Below are positions 8,319 through 19,131 of a stretch of DNA of 64,000 nt, piece by piece. Source of the DNA: Serratia liquefaciens ATCC 27592 (GTDB lineage Bacteria > Pseudomonadota > Gammaproteobacteria > Enterobacterales > Enterobacteriaceae); NCBI RefSeq assembly GCF_000422085.1, contig NC_021741.1:4774001-4838000 (forward strand), given 5' to 3'. The notes below the pieces were generated by a model. The model saw only the letters and a list, made by a program, of their open reading frames with translations. It ran no database searches and had not been told where the DNA came from. Position 1 is the stretch's first letter. Each line of letters opens with the position of its first letter. The translations under genes were made by a program, and so were the position numbers.

Positions 8319-8858
8319 ATGACCAATAATCAAAACCGTATTTACGTCATTATGGGCGTTTCCGGCAGCGGCAAGTCCGCCGTGGCCGCCGCAGCGGCCC
8401 GCCAACTGTCTGCCGGGTTCCTTGACGGTGACTTTCTGCACCCGCGCAGCAATATCCTGAAAATGGCCGCCGGTGAACCGCTGAACGATGACGATCGCGC
8501 CCCATGGCTGGCCGCCCTCAACGATGCTGCCTTTGCGATGCAACGCACCAATACTGTTTCGGTCATTGTCTGTTCGGCGCTAAAAAAGCACTACCGCGAT
8601 CGCCTGCGCGCCGGTAACGGCAACCTGTCGTTCATCTATCTGCACGGCGATTTTCCGGTGATCGAAGCCCGCCTGGCTGCGCGTAACGGACACTTCTTCA
8701 AGCCACAGATGCTGGTAACGCAGTTTGCGGCGCTGGAGCAACCGGGCGCGGACGAAAGTGACGTTATGTCCGTAGATATCAACCAGCCGCTGGAAGCCGT
8801 CATCGCCGATACCGTGCGACATATCCAGAGTTTCCTGCCACAGGACGTGTGCGCGTGA
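8319..8858 (+). CDS. gntK: Gluconokinase
   Basis: A 179-residue kinase that phosphorylates D-gluconate to 6-phosphogluconate in the cytoplasm. The Walker A motif GVSGSGKSAVA is at residues 14-24, followed by the family stretch FLDGDFLHPRSNILKM and by VCSALKKHYRDRLR. Length matches E. coli GntK (175). It is the first gene behind tandem GntR-type operators, and its TGA overlaps the GTG start of the gluconate permease, so uptake and phosphorylation are coupled. GntK and the thermosensitive paralogue IdnK are similar; the operators and the linked permease favour GntK. Confidence 0.92.
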   Translation: MTNNQNRIYVIMGVSGSGKSAVAAAAARQLSAGFLDGDFLHPRSNILKMAAGEPLNDDDRAPWLAALNDAAFAMQRTNTVSVIVCSALKKHYRDRLRAGNGNLSFIYLHGDFPVIEARLAARNGHFFKPQMLVTQFAALEQPGADESDVMSVDINQPLEAVIADTVRHIQSFLPQDVCA

Positions 8859-10192
8859 ATACTGTAACGCTGGTCGGTACCGCAGTCGGCTCGGTTCTAT
8901 TACTGCTGTTTCTGGTGATGAAGGCACGCATGCATGCCTTCGTCGCGTTAATGTTGGTGTCTATCGCTGCCGGTATTTTTTCCGGCATGCCGTTGGACCG
9001 CATCGCCGATACCATGCAAAAAGGCATGGGCGATACGCTGGGTTTTCTGGCGATCGTCGTGGCGCTGGGCGCCATGTTCGGCAAGATACTGCATGAGGTC
9101 GGCGCACTCGATCAAATTGCGGCACATTTGCTGAAACGTTTCGGCCAAAGTAAAGCCCATTACGCGCTCGGTATCGCCGGGTTGATCTGCGCCTTGCCGC
9201 TGTTCTTTGACGTGGCGGTGGTACTGCTGATCGGCATCGTGTTTGCCGTCGCACGTCGCACCGACGGCAATATCGTCAAGCTGGCCATTCCCTTGTTCGC
9301 CGGCGTCGCTGCCGCAGCATCCTTCCTGCTGCCGGGGCCGGTCCCAATGCTGCTGGCGGCGCAAATGAAAGCCGACTTCGGCTGGATGATCGCCATCGGC
9401 CTGGTCGCCGCCGTCCTCGGCATGCTGATTGCAGGCCCATTGTACGGCAGCTTTATTAGCCGCTTCGTTAACTGGCCAATGCCGGCAGACGAAAACGAAC
9501 CGACACTCAACAAAGGCAACCTGCCGTCATTTGGCTTTAGCCTGGCGCTGGTACTCTGCCCACTGGTGCTGGTCGGCATGAAAACCATTGGTGCACGTCT
9601 GGTCACGCCAGGTTCTCAGTTGCAGCAGTGGCTGGAGTTTATTGGCCATCCGTTCACCGCCATTTTAATCGCCTGCCTGATCGTGATTTATGGGCTGGCA
9701 AAACCGCGCGGCATGACCAACGAACAAACGCTGGCCATCTGTTCGGCTGCAGTGCAGCCCGCCGGGATCATCCTGCTGATGACCGGTGCAGGCGGCGTAT
9801 TCAAACAAATCCTGGTGGATTCCGGCGTAGGTCCGGCACTGGGTGACGCCATGATTGGCACCGGTTTGCCGATCGCCGTAGCCGCCTTTGCATTATCCGC
9901 TATGGTACGCGTGATCCAAGGCTCCGCCACCGTTGCCTGCCTGACCACCGTTGGCCTGGTCCTGCCGGTGACCAGCCAGTTGGGGCTCGGCGGTGGGCAG
10001 CTGGCCGCGCTGGCTATCTGTATTGCCGGGGGGTCTATCGTGCTCAGCCACGTCAACGATGCCGGTTTCTGGCTGTTCGGCAAATTTACCGGCGCCAATG
10101 AGCTGCAAACGCTAAAAACCTGGACGGTGATGGAAACCATCCTTGGCAGCGTGGGTGGCATCATCGGCATGATCGCTTTCACCCTGTTTTAA
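8855..10192 (+). CDS. gntU: Gluconate permease (GntP family, GntU-like)
   Basis: A 445-residue inner-membrane gluconate:H+ symporter of the GntP family with roughly twelve to fourteen membrane segments. I place the start at the GTG at 8855, which overlaps the gntK stop (GTGA) and has AGGA 9 bases upstream; this start aligns with E. coli GntU. Characteristic stretches are LALGAMFGKILHEVGA-type sequence near residue 70, GVAAAASFLLPGPVPMLLA, and HVNDAGFWLFGKFTGA near the C-terminus. The gntK-gntU order equals that of the E. coli gntRKU operon. It imports the substrate for the downstream edd and eda enzymes. Confidence 0.9.
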   Translation: MNTVTLVGTAVGSVLLLLFLVMKARMHAFVALMLVSIAAGIFSGMPLDRIADTMQKGMGDTLGFLAIVVALGAMFGKILHEVGALDQIAAHLLKRFGQSKAHYALGIAGLICALPLFFDVAVVLLIGIVFAVARRTDGNIVKLAIPLFAGVAAAASFLLPGPVPMLLAAQMKADFGWMIAIGLVAAVLGMLIAGPLYGSFISRFVNWPMPADENEPTLNKGNLPSFGFSLALVLCPLVLVGMKTIGARLVTPGSQLQQWLEFIGHPFTAILIACLIVIYGLAKPRGMTNEQTLAICSAAVQPAGIILLMTGAGGVFKQILVDSGVGPALGDAMIGTGLPIAVAAFALSAMVRVIQGSATVACLTTVGLVLPVTSQLGLGGGQLAALAICIAGGSIVLSHVNDAGFWLFGKFTGANELQTLKTWTVMETILGSVGGIIGMIAFTLF

Positions 10193-10303
10193 ATCACGAT
10201 AACGACATAACACCGCCCCCGGTCTTTGCACATCAGGGCCGCAATATTCCACCGGGGGCACCGCCACAGGCGGCGTCTATAACAATAGCCATGTGAGGAA
10301 GGT

Positions 10304-12118
10304 ATGCTTAATCCCACCCTATCCCGTGTCACGCAACGCATCATCGACCGTTCCAAACAGAGCCGCGCCGCCTATCTGGCACGCATTGAAGCGGCGCGTT
10401 CCCAAACCGTGCACCGCGCACAACTGGCCTGCGGTAATCTGGCGCACGGTTTTGCCGCCTGTCAGCCGGACGACAAAACCGCACTGAAAAACATGGTGCG
10501 CAGTGATATCGCCATCATCACCGCTTATAACGATATGTTGTCTGCCCACCAGCCCTACGAAAACTATCCCCAACGGCTGAAACAGGCGTTGCATGCCGTG
10601 GGCGCGGTCGGTCAGGTAGCCGGAGGCGTACCGGCGATGTGTGATGGCGTGACCCAGGGGCAGGATGGTATGGAGCTGTCGCTGATGAGCCGCGACGTGA
10701 TCGCCATGTCCTCGGCCATCGGCCTCTCGCACAATATGTTCGACGGCGCGCTGTTCCTCGGCATCTGCGACAAAATCGTGCCGGGTCTGGTGATGTCCGC
10801 CCTGTCATTTGGCCATTTGCCGTCGCTGTTTGTGCCTGCTGGCCCGATGAGCAGCGGCTTACCGAACAAAGAGAAAGTGCGCGTGCGTCAGCTGTACGCC
10901 GAAGGCAAAGCCGATCGACTGGCGCTGTTGGAGGCCGAAGCCGCTTCTTATCACGGCATCGGCACCTGCACCTTCTACGGCACCGCCAACACCAACCAGA
11001 TGGTAATGGAAGTGATGGGGTTGCACCTGCCGGGATCCTCCTTCGTTCACCCGGACACCCCTTTGCGCGATGCGTTGACCGACGCTGCCGCACGCCAGGT
11101 CACTCGCCTGACCGAAACCGCCGGCAACTATCTGCCAATCGGCAAACTGGTGGATGAAAAGGTGGTGGTTAACGGCATCGTTGCGCTGCTGGCCACCGGC
11201 GGCTCCACCAATCTGACCATGCATATGGTGGCGATGGCGCGCGCCGCCGGCATCATCATCAACTGGGACGACTTCTCCGAACTGTCGGACGCCGTACCGC
11301 TGCTGTGCCGTATCTACCCGAACGGCCCGGCGGACATCAATCAGTTCCAGGCATCTGGCGGCGTCGCCCTGGTGGTGCGCGAACTGCTAAAGCACGGCCT
11401 GCTGCACGAAGACGTACACACCGTGGCCGGTTTTGGCCTGACGCGTTATACCCAGGAGCCGTGGCTGGATAACGGTCAGTTGGCCTGGCGTGAGGGCGCG
11501 GAAAGCTCGCTCGATACCCAGGTTATCGCCAGCGTGGCGGAGCCTTTCGAACATCATGGCGGCACCAAGGTTTTGGCAGGCAACCTCGGTCGTGCGGTGA
11601 TGAAAACCTCGGCGGTGCCGGCCGACAATCAGATTATCGAAGCGCCGGCGGTGATATTTGACAGCCAGCATGACATCGTGCCGGCATTTGAAGCCGGCAA
11701 GCTGGATCGCGATTGCGTGGTGGTGGTTCGCTTCCAGGGGCCGCAGGCCAATGGCATGCCCGAACTGCACAAGCTGATGCCACCGCTGGGCGTGCTGATG
11801 GACCGCGGATTTAAAGTCGCGCTGGTCACCGATGGCCGCCTGTCAGGCGCCTCCGGCAAGGTCCCTTCCGCTATCCACGTGACCCCGGAAGCCTATACCG
11901 GCGGCATGCTGGCCAAGGTGCAGGACGGCGATGTGATCCGCGTAAACGGCCGCACCGGTGAATTGGCATTACTGGTCGATGCCGACATTCTGGCCCAGCG
12001 AGCGCCTTACCAACCGGACCTGAGCGCCGAACATATCGGCTGCGGCCGTGAACTGTTCGGCGCATTACGCAGCCAGCTTTCCGGTGCCGAACAGGGCGCC
12101 TGCTGCATTAAATTTTAA
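10304..12118 (+). CDS. edd: 6-phosphogluconate dehydratase
   Basis: A 604-residue Fe-S dehydratase of the IlvD/Edd family that converts 6-phosphogluconate to 2-keto-3-deoxy-6-phosphogluconate, the first committed step of the Entner-Doudoroff pathway. Cysteines expected to hold the cluster are in [15 protein letters not shown] and [21 protein letters not shown] and the C-terminal [15 protein letters not shown] are family signatures. Length equals E. coli Edd (603). GAGGAAGG precedes the ATG. The 111-bp gap after gntU has an imperfect GC-rich inverted repeat (10215-10259, long loop) that could lower downstream expression, but no clear terminator. Confidence 0.95.
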   Translation: MLNPTLSRVTQRIIDRSKQSRAAYLARIEAARSQTVHRAQLACGNLAHGFAACQPDDKTALKNMVRSDIAIITAYNDMLSAHQPYENYPQRLKQALHAVGAVGQVAGGVPAMCDGVTQGQDGMELSLMSRDVIAMSSAIGLSHNMFDGALFLGICDKIVPGLVMSALSFGHLPSLFVPAGPMSSGLPNKEKVRVRQLYAEGKADRLALLEAEAASYHGIGTCTFYGTANTNQMVMEVMGLHLPGSSFVHPDTPLRDALTDAAARQVTRLTETAGNYLPIGKLVDEKVVVNGIVALLATGGSTNLTMHMVAMARAAGIIINWDDFSELSDAVPLLCRIYPNGPADINQFQASGGVALVVRELLKHGLLHEDVHTVAGFGLTRYTQEPWLDNGQLAWREGAESSLDTQVIASVAEPFEHHGGTKVLAGNLGRAVMKTSAVPADNQIIEAPAVIFDSQHDIVPAFEAGKLDRDCVVVVRFQGPQANGMPELHKLMPPLGVLMDRGFKVALVTDGRLSGASGKVPSAIHVTPEAYTGGMLAKVQDGDVIRVNGRTGELALLVDADILAQRAPYQPDLSAEHIGCGRELFGALRSQLSGAEQGACCIKF

Positions 12119-12174
12119 CCGATAGCATGGCCGGGCAGCCCGAAGGCGACGGCTATAACTGGAGAGAACCCTTA

Positions 12175-12816
12175 ATGAACAATTGGAAAACCAGCGCAGA
12201 GCAGATCCTGATGGCCGGCCCGGTAGTCCCGGTGATCGTCATCAACAAATTGGAACACGCGATCCCGCTGGCGAAAGCCCTGGTGGCTGGTGGCGTCCGG
12301 GTATTGGAAGTCACCCTGCGCACCGCCTGCGCCATGGACGCGATCCGTGCTATTGCCAAAGAAGTGCCTGATGCCATCATCGGCGCCGGTACCGTCATCA
12401 ACCCGCAGCAGCTGCAGGAAGTGACCGATGCCGGGGCGCAATTCGCCATCAGCCCGGGCCTGACTGCCGATCTGCTGCAAGCGGCCACTGCTGGTTCAAT
12501 CCCGTTAATTCCGGGTATCAGCACCGTGTCTGAACTGATGTTGGGCATGGATCATGGGCTGCGTGAGTTTAAATTCTTCCCGGCGGAAGCCAACGGCGGC
12601 GTGAAAGCACTGCAGGCGATCGGCGGCCCGTTCCCGCAGGTACGTTTCTGCCCGACCGGCGGTATTTCACCGGGCAACTACCGTGACTATCTGGCGCTGA
12701 AAAGCGTGCTGTGCATCGGCGGCTCCTGGCTGGTGCCGGCGGATGCGCTGGAAAGCGGCGACTACGCACGCATCACTGAATTGGCGCGTGCCGCCGTTGC
12801 GGGTGCAAAAGCTTAA
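12175..12816 (+). CDS. eda: KDPG/KHG aldolase
   Basis: A 213-residue class I aldolase that splits 2-keto-3-deoxy-6-phosphogluconate into pyruvate and glyceraldehyde 3-phosphate. The Schiff-base lysine is K133 (EFKFFPAE) and the catalytic glutamate E45 (RVLEVTLRT), exactly as in the E. coli enzyme, which is also 213 residues. I use the ATG at 12175 (GGAGAG 8 bases upstream) rather than one at 12127, which would add 16 residues unlike the family. It closes the gntK-gntU-edd-eda cluster. Confidence 0.95.
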   Translation: MNNWKTSAEQILMAGPVVPVIVINKLEHAIPLAKALVAGGVRVLEVTLRTACAMDAIRAIAKEVPDAIIGAGTVINPQQLQEVTDAGAQFAISPGLTADLLQAATAGSIPLIPGISTVSELMLGMDHGLREFKFFPAEANGGVKALQAIGGPFPQVRFCPTGGISPGNYRDYLALKSVLCIGGSWLVPADALESGDYARITELARAAVAGAKA

Positions 12817-12823
12817 TGCTATC

Positions 12824-12843
12824 GGGCGCGGCGTGCCGCGCCC
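12824..12843. terminator. Hairpin between convergent eda and aceK
   Basis: A perfect 9-bp GC-rich inverted repeat (12824-12832 / 12835-12843, 2-base spacer) fills the space between the eda stop and the aceK stop. It could end both convergent transcripts, but there is no T-tract on either side, so the call as an intrinsic terminator is moderate. Confidence 0.5.
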
Positions 12844-14598
12844 TTACGTCGCTGCCGAGGTAGCAGGCAGCGCCACCCCGCTGCGCTGGCTAAAACGCCG
12901 TTTCTTGCGGTAAGCGAAGACATCCTCCACATGCCCGTCGCGAATGCGCTGCTGCAACCCGCGCCAGTAATCGGCTTCGAACAGGTCGCTGTGCAACTCT
13001 TCAAACACCTGCCGAATGCGCCGATCGCCACACAGAAAATGCCTGAACTCCTCCGGGAATACATCGTTCGCCGACACGCTGTACCACGGCTCGCTGGCCA
13101 GTTCATCTTCCGGGTAACGCGGCGGTGGAATATCGCGGAAGTTCACCTCGGTCATATAGCAAATTTCATCGTAATCGTAGAACACCACCCGCCCGTGCCG
13201 GGTCACGCCGAAGTTCTTGAATAGCATGTCGCCGGGGAAAATATTGGCGGCGGCCAGTTGTTTGATCGCATTGCCATACTCTTCGATAGCGTCGCGCATC
13301 TGCTGCTCATTGGCCTGCTCCAGATACAGGTTCAGCGGCGTCATGCGCCGTTCCATATACAGGTGCTTGATCACGATGCGATCGCCCAGATCCTCCAGCT
13401 TGTCCGGCACTTCACGCTGCAATTCAGCCAAAAGCTCCGGGCTGAGGCGCGCCTTGTCGACGACAAAATTCTCGTACTCTTGGGTATCCGCCATGCGCCC
13501 CACGCGGTCGTGTTCTTTCACCAACTGGTAACAGGCCATCACCTGCGCCTGCGTCACCTCTTTTTGCGGTGCGAACTCGTCTTTGATCACCTTGAACACC
13601 CGATCGAACGACGGCAGGGTAAACACCAGCATCACCATGCCTTTCACCCCCGGCGCGATGATGAACTGCTCCTGCGAGCCAGCCATAAACGTCAGGTATT
13701 CACGGTAACATTCCGTTTTACCGTGCTTCTGGCAGCCAATCGCCATATACAGTTCGGCGGTGGTTTTGCCCGGCAGTATTTCTCGCAGCCACTCGACCAT
13801 CGCTGCCGGAAGCGGTGCGTAAACCATAAAGTAAGAACGTGCGAAACCGAAGACGATACTGGCCTCGGCCTTACTGGTCAGGCAGGTATCGATAAACAAG
13901 GCACCGGAATCACTGTGATGGATCGGCAGCAGGAAAGGATAGACCGTATCCGCCACCCGCAGCTTACCTACCAGCCAGGCAGCCTTGTTACGGTAAAAGA
14001 GCTCATTGGCAATCTGGAACGTCGCCCCAGCCAGCTGCTGCGCGCTAAAGCTCTGTTGCAACGCCAGCGTGATGTAATCAATATCACGCGACAAGTTTTC
14101 CCAAGGTAGCCGCAGGGGTAAATCCGTCAGCAGGTTGTACAGCATCGCCGATACATCACCGCCAGCAGTGAAATTGCGCGACAGCGGACGCGGGATATCG
14201 CGAAAGCGTCCCTCGGGTTGGGAGCTGAAAACAAACAGCTTTTCCGGCGTTAGATCCCGGTGTTTGAACAGGCGGCAGTAAACCGAATTAAAGAAGCTTT
14301 CGGCGATCTCAAAGCGTGGGTACTCCGGCAACAGGTCGGTGTACACCGCCTTCACCCGGCTGGGGAAATCCGCATCAAAGGACTTTTGCCCCGTGATGCA
14401 CTTCAGTTGCTCCACCACCAAACCGACGTGATGGTCATACAGGTGAATACGCTTTTTCATCGCCTGTTGCACCGCCGGCCAGTCTGCTCGCTCAAAACGC
14501 TGCTGCGCACCGGCGGTCACCTCAAGGAAGCGGCCATATTGCGCATCAAAACCCTGCAGTATCGTCTGTGCGATCAACAGCTCCAGTTTCGCCGCCAT
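12844..14598 (-). CDS. aceK: Isocitrate dehydrogenase kinase/phosphatase
   Basis: A 584-residue bifunctional enzyme that phosphorylates and dephosphorylates isocitrate dehydrogenase, setting the split between the TCA cycle and the glyoxylate bypass. The ATP-binding loop [15 protein letters not shown] lies near residue 315, followed by [12 protein letters not shown]; kinase-type residues are in [12 protein letters not shown] and [15 protein letters not shown]. Length is close to E. coli AceK (578). Last gene of aceBAK, 70 bases after aceA; a hairpin in that gap probably sets its lower expression. GGGAGGTAAGG precedes the ATG. Confidence 0.96.
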   Translation of the reverse strand: MAAKLELLIAQTILQGFDAQYGRFLEVTAGAQQRFERADWPAVQQAMKKRIHLYDHHVGLVVEQLKCITGQKSFDADFPSRVKAVYTDLLPEYPRFEIAESFFNSVYCRLFKHRDLTPEKLFVFSSQPEGRFRDIPRPLSRNFTAGGDVSAMLYNLLTDLPLRLPWENLSRDIDYITLALQQSFSAQQLAGATFQIANELFYRNKAAWLVGKLRVADTVYPFLLPIHHSDSGALFIDTCLTSKAEASIVFGFARSYFMVYAPLPAAMVEWLREILPGKTTAELYMAIGCQKHGKTECYREYLTFMAGSQEQFIIAPGVKGMVMLVFTLPSFDRVFKVIKDEFAPQKEVTQAQVMACYQLVKEHDRVGRMADTQEYENFVVDKARLSPELLAELQREVPDKLEDLGDRIVIKHLYMERRMTPLNLYLEQANEQQMRDAIEEYGNAIKQLAAANIFPGDMLFKNFGVTRHGRVVFYDYDEICYMTEVNFRDIPPPRYPEDELASEPWYSVSANDVFPEEFRHFLCGDRRIRQVFEELHSDLFEADYWRGLQQRIRDGHVEDVFAYRKKRRFSQRSGVALPATSAAT

Positions 14599-14619
14599 CC
14601 TTACCTCCCGCCAGAAAAT

Positions 14620-14641
14620 AGAGCCCGCATATGCAGGCTCT
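14620..14641 (-). promoter_or_regulatory. Intercistronic hairpin between aceA and aceK
   Basis: An 11-base half AGAGCCCGCAT pairs with ATGCAGGCTCT with a single mismatch, giving a stem-loop between the aceA stop (14669) and the aceK ribosome-binding site. In E. coli the aceA-aceK gap also carries stem-loop sequence linked to the much lower output of aceK than of aceA. A similar role is inferred here. Confidence 0.55.
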
Positions 14642-14668
14642 GGGTTAGGTTTTTTCAGCGTTGCCGCC

Positions 14669-15976
14669 TCAGAACTGCTGTTCTTCCGTCGAACCGGTCA
14701 GTGCCGTTACCGAAGAAGCACCGCCCTGAATGATGGTAGTGACCTTGTCGAAATAGCCGGTACCTACTTCCTGCTGGTGCGATGCGAAGGTGTAACCGCG
14801 TGAAACGGCATCGAATTCCGGTTTCTGTACCTTCTCGACGTAGTGCTTCATGCCCTCGCCCTGTGCATAAGCGTGCGCCAGGTCAAACATGTTGAACCAC
14901 ATGCTGTGGATGCCCGCCAGCGTGATGAACTGGTACTTGTATCCCATCGCCGACAGTTCCTCCTGGAAGCGGGCAATCGTCTGATCGTCCAGGTTCTTTT
15001 TCCAGTTGAACGACGGTGAACAGTTGTATGCCAGCAGTTTGCCTGGGAATTTGGCGTGAATGGCATCAGCGAAACGCTTGGCTGCCTGCAGATCCGGCGT
15101 GGAGGTTTCGCACCACACCAAGTCAGCGTAAGGGCAATACGCCAGGCCACGGCTGATCGCTTGCTCAATGCCGGCATGGGTACGGAAGAAACCTTCCGCT
15201 GTACGTTCGCCGGAGACAAACTCGCTGTCGTATGGATCGCAGTCTGACGTCAGCAAATCAGCCGCATCGGCGTCGGTACGTGCGATGACCAGCGTTGGCA
15301 CACCGAGCACGTCTGCAGCTAAACGGGCGGCTACCAGCTTCTGAATCGCTTCCTGGGTTGGTACCAGCACTTTACCGCCCATATGGCCGCACTTTTTCAC
15401 CGCCGCCAATTGGTCTTCGAAATGCACCCCGGCAGCGCCGGCCTCAATCATGGCTTTCATCAGCTCAAAGGCATTCAGCACGCCGCCAAAACCGGCTTCG
15501 GCATCGGCGACAATCGGCAGGAAGTAGTCGGTGTAACCCTTACTGCCCGGTTCAATTTTATTGGCCCACTGGATCTGATCGGCACGGCGGAAAGTATTGT
15601 TGATACGTTTAACCACCGCCGGCACGGAATCAACCGGGTACAGCGACTGGTCCGGATACATGGCCGACGCGGTGTTGGCATCCGCAGCGACCTGCCAGCC
15701 AGACAGATAAATCGCCTCAATGCCGGCTTTGGCCTGCTGCAATGCCTGCCCGCCAGTCAGCGCACCCAGGCTGTTGACATAGCCTTTGCGTGATTTACCG
15801 TGCAGCAGTTCCCACAGCTTGGCGGCACCGTTTTGTGCCAGCGTGCAGACCGGATTGACCGAGCCGCGCAAATTAATCACGTCTTCAGCGCTGTATGGGC
15901 GCGTGATGCCTTCCCAGCGAGCCGATTTCCATTCCTGTTCCAGTTGTTGAATCTGTTGAGCACGAGAGGTAGACAT
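14669..15976 (-). CDS. aceA: Isocitrate lyase
   Basis: A 435-residue cytoplasmic enzyme that cleaves isocitrate to glyoxylate and succinate, first step of the glyoxylate bypass. The signature KKCGHMGGK holds the catalytic cysteine C196 (E. coli C195). I start at MSTSRAQQ, the ATG at 15976, which aligns with E. coli AceA; an in-frame upstream Met adds six residues without family support. It follows aceB by 47 bases in the same operon. Confidence 0.97.
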   Translation of the reverse strand: MSTSRAQQIQQLEQEWKSARWEGITRPYSAEDVINLRGSVNPVCTLAQNGAAKLWELLHGKSRKGYVNSLGALTGGQALQQAKAGIEAIYLSGWQVAADANTASAMYPDQSLYPVDSVPAVVKRINNTFRRADQIQWANKIEPGSKGYTDYFLPIVADAEAGFGGVLNAFELMKAMIEAGAAGVHFEDQLAAVKKCGHMGGKVLVPTQEAIQKLVAARLAADVLGVPTLVIARTDADAADLLTSDCDPYDSEFVSGERTAEGFFRTHAGIEQAISRGLAYCPYADLVWCETSTPDLQAAKRFADAIHAKFPGKLLAYNCSPSFNWKKNLDDQTIARFQEELSAMGYKYQFITLAGIHSMWFNMFDLAHAYAQGEGMKHYVEKVQKPEFDAVSRGYTFASHQQEVGTGYFDKVTTIIQGGASSVTALTGSTEEQQF

Positions 15977-16023
15977 AATTTTTATCCTTTTCAATAATGT
16001 AGGGTTAATGGTCAGGAACAGGT

Positions 16024-17622
16024 TCAGGCCAGAAGCTCATAGCCGGGTAAGGTCAGAAAATCGATTAATTCGTCTTGCGTAGTGATACGTTCCATCAGGC
16101 GCGCAGCTTCTTCGAAACGGCCAGCGTTAAAGCGCGCCTCACCCAATTCTTCACGTACCACCAACATCTCTTCTTTCAGCATCTGGCGGAACAGCGTCTT
16201 GGTGACCAACTGGCCATCACTCAGGCTCTTTTGGTGATGGATCCACTGCCAGATTGAGGTACGGGATATTTCCGCCGTCGCCGCATCTTCCATCAGGCCG
16301 TAAATCGGTACGCAGCCATTGCCGGAGATCCAGGCCTCGATGTATTGCACCGCCACGCGAATATTGGCGCGCATGCCGGCTTCGGTCCGTTCGCCATCAC
16401 AGGGTTCCAGCAGTTGCGCGGCGCTGATCAGCGCATCGTTTTCACGCAGGACTTCCAGCTGATTACGGCGTTCGCCGAGCACTTTGCTGAACACTTCCAT
16501 GACGGTATCTGCCAGCCCCGGATGCGCCACCCAGGTGCCATCATGGCCGTTATTGGCCTCCAGCTCTTTATCCGCCCGTACCTTGTTCAATACCCAGGCA
16601 TTTTTCTCGGCGTCTTTGCTAGGGATAAACGCGGCCATGCCCCCCATGGCAAAAGCGCCTCGCTTATGGCAGGTCTTGATCAGCAACCGGGAGTAGGCAC
16701 TGAGGAACGACTTGTCCATCGTGACCGACTGGCGATCCGGCAGGACCCGGTCAGCGTGGTTTTTCAGCGTTTTGATATAGCTGAAGATGTAATCCCAACG
16801 GCCGCAGTTCAACCCGACGATATGATCGCGCAGGTGGTAAAGGATCTCGTCCATCTGGAATACCGCCGGTAGCGTTTCGATCAATACCGTGGCCTTGATG
16901 GTGCCGCGCGGCAGGGAGAAACGATCCTCGGCAAAGCTGAATACTTCACTCCACCAGGCGGCTTCCTGCCAGGATTGGGTTTTCGGCAGGTAGAAATAAG
17001 GGCCGCTGCCTTTTGCCAGCAATTGACGGTAGTTGTGGAAGAAATACAGTGCGAAATCGAACAGACCGCCAGGGATCGCTTCGCCTTGCCACTGCACGTG
17101 TTTCTCCGGCAAATGCAGGCCACGTACGCGCGCTATCAATACCGCTGGATTAGGCTTCAACTGATAAATCTTGCCGGCTTCATTAGTGTAAGAAATGGTG
17201 CCATTCACTGCATCATGCAGGTTGATTTGCCCATCGATCACTTTGTCCCAGCTCGGCGCCAGTGAATCTTCGAAATCCGCCATAAACACCTTCACATTGG
17301 CATTCAGGGCATTGATCACCATTTTGCGTTCAACCGGCCCGGTGATTTCGACCCGACGGTCGCGCAGATCCTCGGGTATGCCGCGGATCTTCCACTCTCC
17401 ATTTCGAATGGAATCAGTTTCCGAAATAAAGTCTGGGAGTTCGCCCTGATCGATCTTCTGCTGCCAACAGGCACGCGCAGCCAAAAGCTTATTGCGCTGC
17501 GGAGTAAATTTACTCACCAGATCCGCCAGGAATTCGACCGCGTCATCCGTCAACACCTGCCGTTCAGCAGCGGTAAAACCCTGCGTAAACGTTAACTCCG
17601 TGCCTGCTATCTGTTGCGTCAT
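16024..17622 (-). CDS. aceB: Malate synthase A
   Basis: A 532-residue enzyme that condenses glyoxylate with acetyl-CoA to malate, completing the glyoxylate bypass. [21 protein letters not shown] is the typical core of malate synthase A, with Mg2+-binding acidic residues; later conserved parts include [13 protein letters not shown] and [10 protein letters not shown] start at [10 protein letters not shown] (17622) because GAAGGAGC lies just upstream; the frame is open to 17682 but that extension is not seen in the family. First gene of aceBAK, behind an IclR-type operator. Confidence 0.96.
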   Translation of the reverse strand: MTQQIAGTELTFTQGFTAAERQVLTDDAVEFLADLVSKFTPQRNKLLAARACWQQKIDQGELPDFISETDSIRNGEWKIRGIPEDLRDRRVEITGPVERKMVINALNANVKVFMADFEDSLAPSWDKVIDGQINLHDAVNGTISYTNEAGKIYQLKPNPAVLIARVRGLHLPEKHVQWQGEAIPGGLFDFALYFFHNYRQLLAKGSGPYFYLPKTQSWQEAAWWSEVFSFAEDRFSLPRGTIKATVLIETLPAVFQMDEILYHLRDHIVGLNCGRWDYIFSYIKTLKNHADRVLPDRQSVTMDKSFLSAYSRLLIKTCHKRGAFAMGGMAAFIPSKDAEKNAWVLNKVRADKELEANNGHDGTWVAHPGLADTVMEVFSKVLGERRNQLEVLRENDALISAAQLLEPCDGERTEAGMRANIRVAVQYIEAWISGNGCVPIYGLMEDAATAEISRTSIWQWIHHQKSLSDGQLVTKTLFRQMLKEEMLVVREELGEARFNAGRFEEAARLMERITTQDELIDFLTLPGYELLA

Positions 17623-17751
17623 TGTCTTGCTCCTTCGCATCATTGTGCACCGCAGCTGCAAGTCAGGCGGGCACATCTTCATCAGAAATCAGTGCGGATC
17701 AGGATGAATAAAATGATCCTCAACTGGTCAGATCTCATCTCGCTGGATCTA

Positions 17752-17791
17752 AGAATACTCAACTAAAAATAAAAATCAAAAACGATTTCCA
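17752..17791 (-). promoter_or_regulatory. aceBAK promoter with IclR box
   Basis: On the - strand, -35 TTGATT (17774-17779) and -10 TATTCT (17752-17757) are 16 bases apart. TGGAAATCGTTTTTG (17777-17791) overlaps the -35 element and closely follows the E. coli aceB operator/promoter sequence bound by IclR. The rest of the 387-bp metA-aceB gap is AT-rich and contains no gene. Repression by IclR relieved during growth on acetate is expected. Confidence 0.72.
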
Positions 17792-17969
17792 TTTTATTAT
17801 TAAATATTTTATTAACCTTTTATTATCAATTGGTTATTAAAAATAACAATACCAGAGGGTAAGGAAACCGGTTCCATTTCTTGTCGATGGTTATATCAAG
17901 TGTTTGTTAGATAATGAGTTTTAGTAAGAATGGCAGATAAATAAGGGGAAAAGCGCTGGGAGAGGAGTG

Positions 17970-17994
17970 CCGGCGGCCTCGATTCAGCCGCCGG
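17970..17994 (-). terminator. Hairpin after metA
   Basis: CCGGCGGC and GCCGCCGG form an 8-bp GC stem with a 9-base loop, 16 bases after the metA stop. No T-run follows on the - strand, so it may be a weak terminator or an mRNA 3'-end stabiliser. Confidence 0.45.
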
Positions 17995-18009
17995 TTAAAG
18001 CAAAAAATG

Positions 18010-18939
18010 TTATTCCAGGGTCGGGTTCATATGACGCAGATCGTAAGGTGTGATCTGGTAAACGTAGTAGTTAAGCCAGTTGGCGAACAACAGGTGGCCA
18101 TGGCTGCGCCAGGTCGCTTTGGGGGTAAGTTCGGGGTTATCGTCGGGGAAGTAATTGAGCGGCACTACCGGGTTGAGACCTGCTTCGTTATCGCGACAGT
18201 ACTCACCGGCGAGCGTCAGCGCATCATACTCTGGGTGCCCAGTCACGAACGCCAGCCGTTTATCCTTGCTGGCGAACAAATAGGCCCCGGTTTGCTCCGA
18301 CTCGGCCAGGATATCCAGATCCGTGTACTGCCGAATAATCTCGGTAGGGAAATCCGCATAGCGTGAATGGGGTGCCAGGAAGGTCTCATCAAAACCACGC
18401 GTCAGCAAGGCATGCTGCTGCAAGGTTTGGTGCTGGTAAACGCCAGAGAGTTTCACTTCACGCGTCATCTTCGGGATGCCATACAGGATATTCAAAGCGG
18501 CCTGCACGGCCCAACAGACAAATAGCGTGGAGGTCACGTGATTCTTGGCCCAATCTATTACGCGTTCAATCTGCGGCCAGTAAGCAACGTCGCAGAAATC
18601 AACCAACCCTAGCGGTGCCCCCGTCACGATCAGACCATCAAAGTTCTGATCCTGGATGTCTTCAAAATCACAGTAAAAGTTGTTCAGATGCTCCGCCGGC
18701 GTGTTCTTTGACTCGCGGCTGTCGATACGCAGCAACTGGATATCGATTTGCAAAGACGAGTTAGAAAGCAGACGTAAAAACTGGTTTTCCGTCTCGATCT
18801 TCTTCGGCATCAGGTTAAGGATCAGCACTTTCAACGGCCTGATTTCCTGTGTTTTTGCCCGTGAGGATGTCATCACAAAGACATTCTCATTGCGCAAGAA
18901 ACTTACTGCAGGTAACTCATCAGGAACACGAATCGGCAT
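18010..18939 (-). CDS. metA: Homoserine O-succinyltransferase
   Basis: A 309-residue enzyme that transfers succinate from succinyl-CoA to homoserine, first committed step of methionine synthesis. The glutamine-amidotransferase-like core is visible: catalytic C142 (FVCWAVQAA) and the histidine-glutamate pair in VTGHPEYDA. Length equals E. coli MetA. It lies upstream of aceBAK on the same strand, as in E. coli, behind a MetJ-type operator. The next upstream element is an rRNA operon. Confidence 0.97.
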   Translation of the reverse strand: MPIRVPDELPAVSFLRNENVFVMTSSRAKTQEIRPLKVLILNLMPKKIETENQFLRLLSNSSLQIDIQLLRIDSRESKNTPAEHLNNFYCDFEDIQDQNFDGLIVTGAPLGLVDFCDVAYWPQIERVIDWAKNHVTSTLFVCWAVQAALNILYGIPKMTREVKLSGVYQHQTLQQHALLTRGFDETFLAPHSRYADFPTEIIRQYTDLDILAESEQTGAYLFASKDKRLAFVTGHPEYDALTLAGEYCRDNEAGLNPVVPLNYFPDDNPELTPKATWRSHGHLLFANWLNYYVYQITPYDLRHMNPTLE

Positions 18940-18963
18940 TGCTTAATCCCCACACATCCGTTT

Positions 18964-19017
18964 AAACGTTTAGACTTCTAGATGCCCGAAGATAGCGGTT
19001 TTTTGATGTAATGTCGA
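18964..19017 (-). promoter_or_regulatory. metA promoter with MetJ boxes
   Basis: On the - strand, -35 TCGACA (19012-19017) and -10 TATCTT (18989-18994) are 17 bases apart. Directly downstream, three adjacent 8-mers AAACGTTT, AGACTTCT and AGATGCCC (18964-18987, + strand) resemble the MetJ consensus AGACGTCT; the middle one matches 7 of 8. Tandem met boxes over the transcription start fit repression by MetJ with S-adenosylmethionine. Confidence 0.65.
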
Positions 19018-19097
19018 GTGTTCAACGGAAAGGTGAAAATGTTTCATCGCGGCGATGACGGGAGGTTGAACGTATTTTTGGACGCTAAAAAGCAAAA

Positions 19098-19119
19098 AGG
19101 CCATCCTTGCGGATGGCCT
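19098..19119 (-). terminator. rRNA operon terminator T2
   Basis: A perfect 9-bp stem (19098-19106 / 19111-19119) with a 4-base loop, followed on the - strand by TTTTTGCTTTTT. Together with a 5S-like tail just before it, this matches the T2 terminator of E. coli rrnB. It is now separated from T1 by an insertion sequence and three further small hairpins. Confidence 0.85.
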
Positions 19120-19131
19120 CTTGGCTTAATT

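Noticed and set aside
12931..14733. Long + strand open frames opposite aceK (up to 283 codons)
   Set aside because: They are shadows of aceK on the other strand; they have no family resemblance, and aceK is complete with all motifs.
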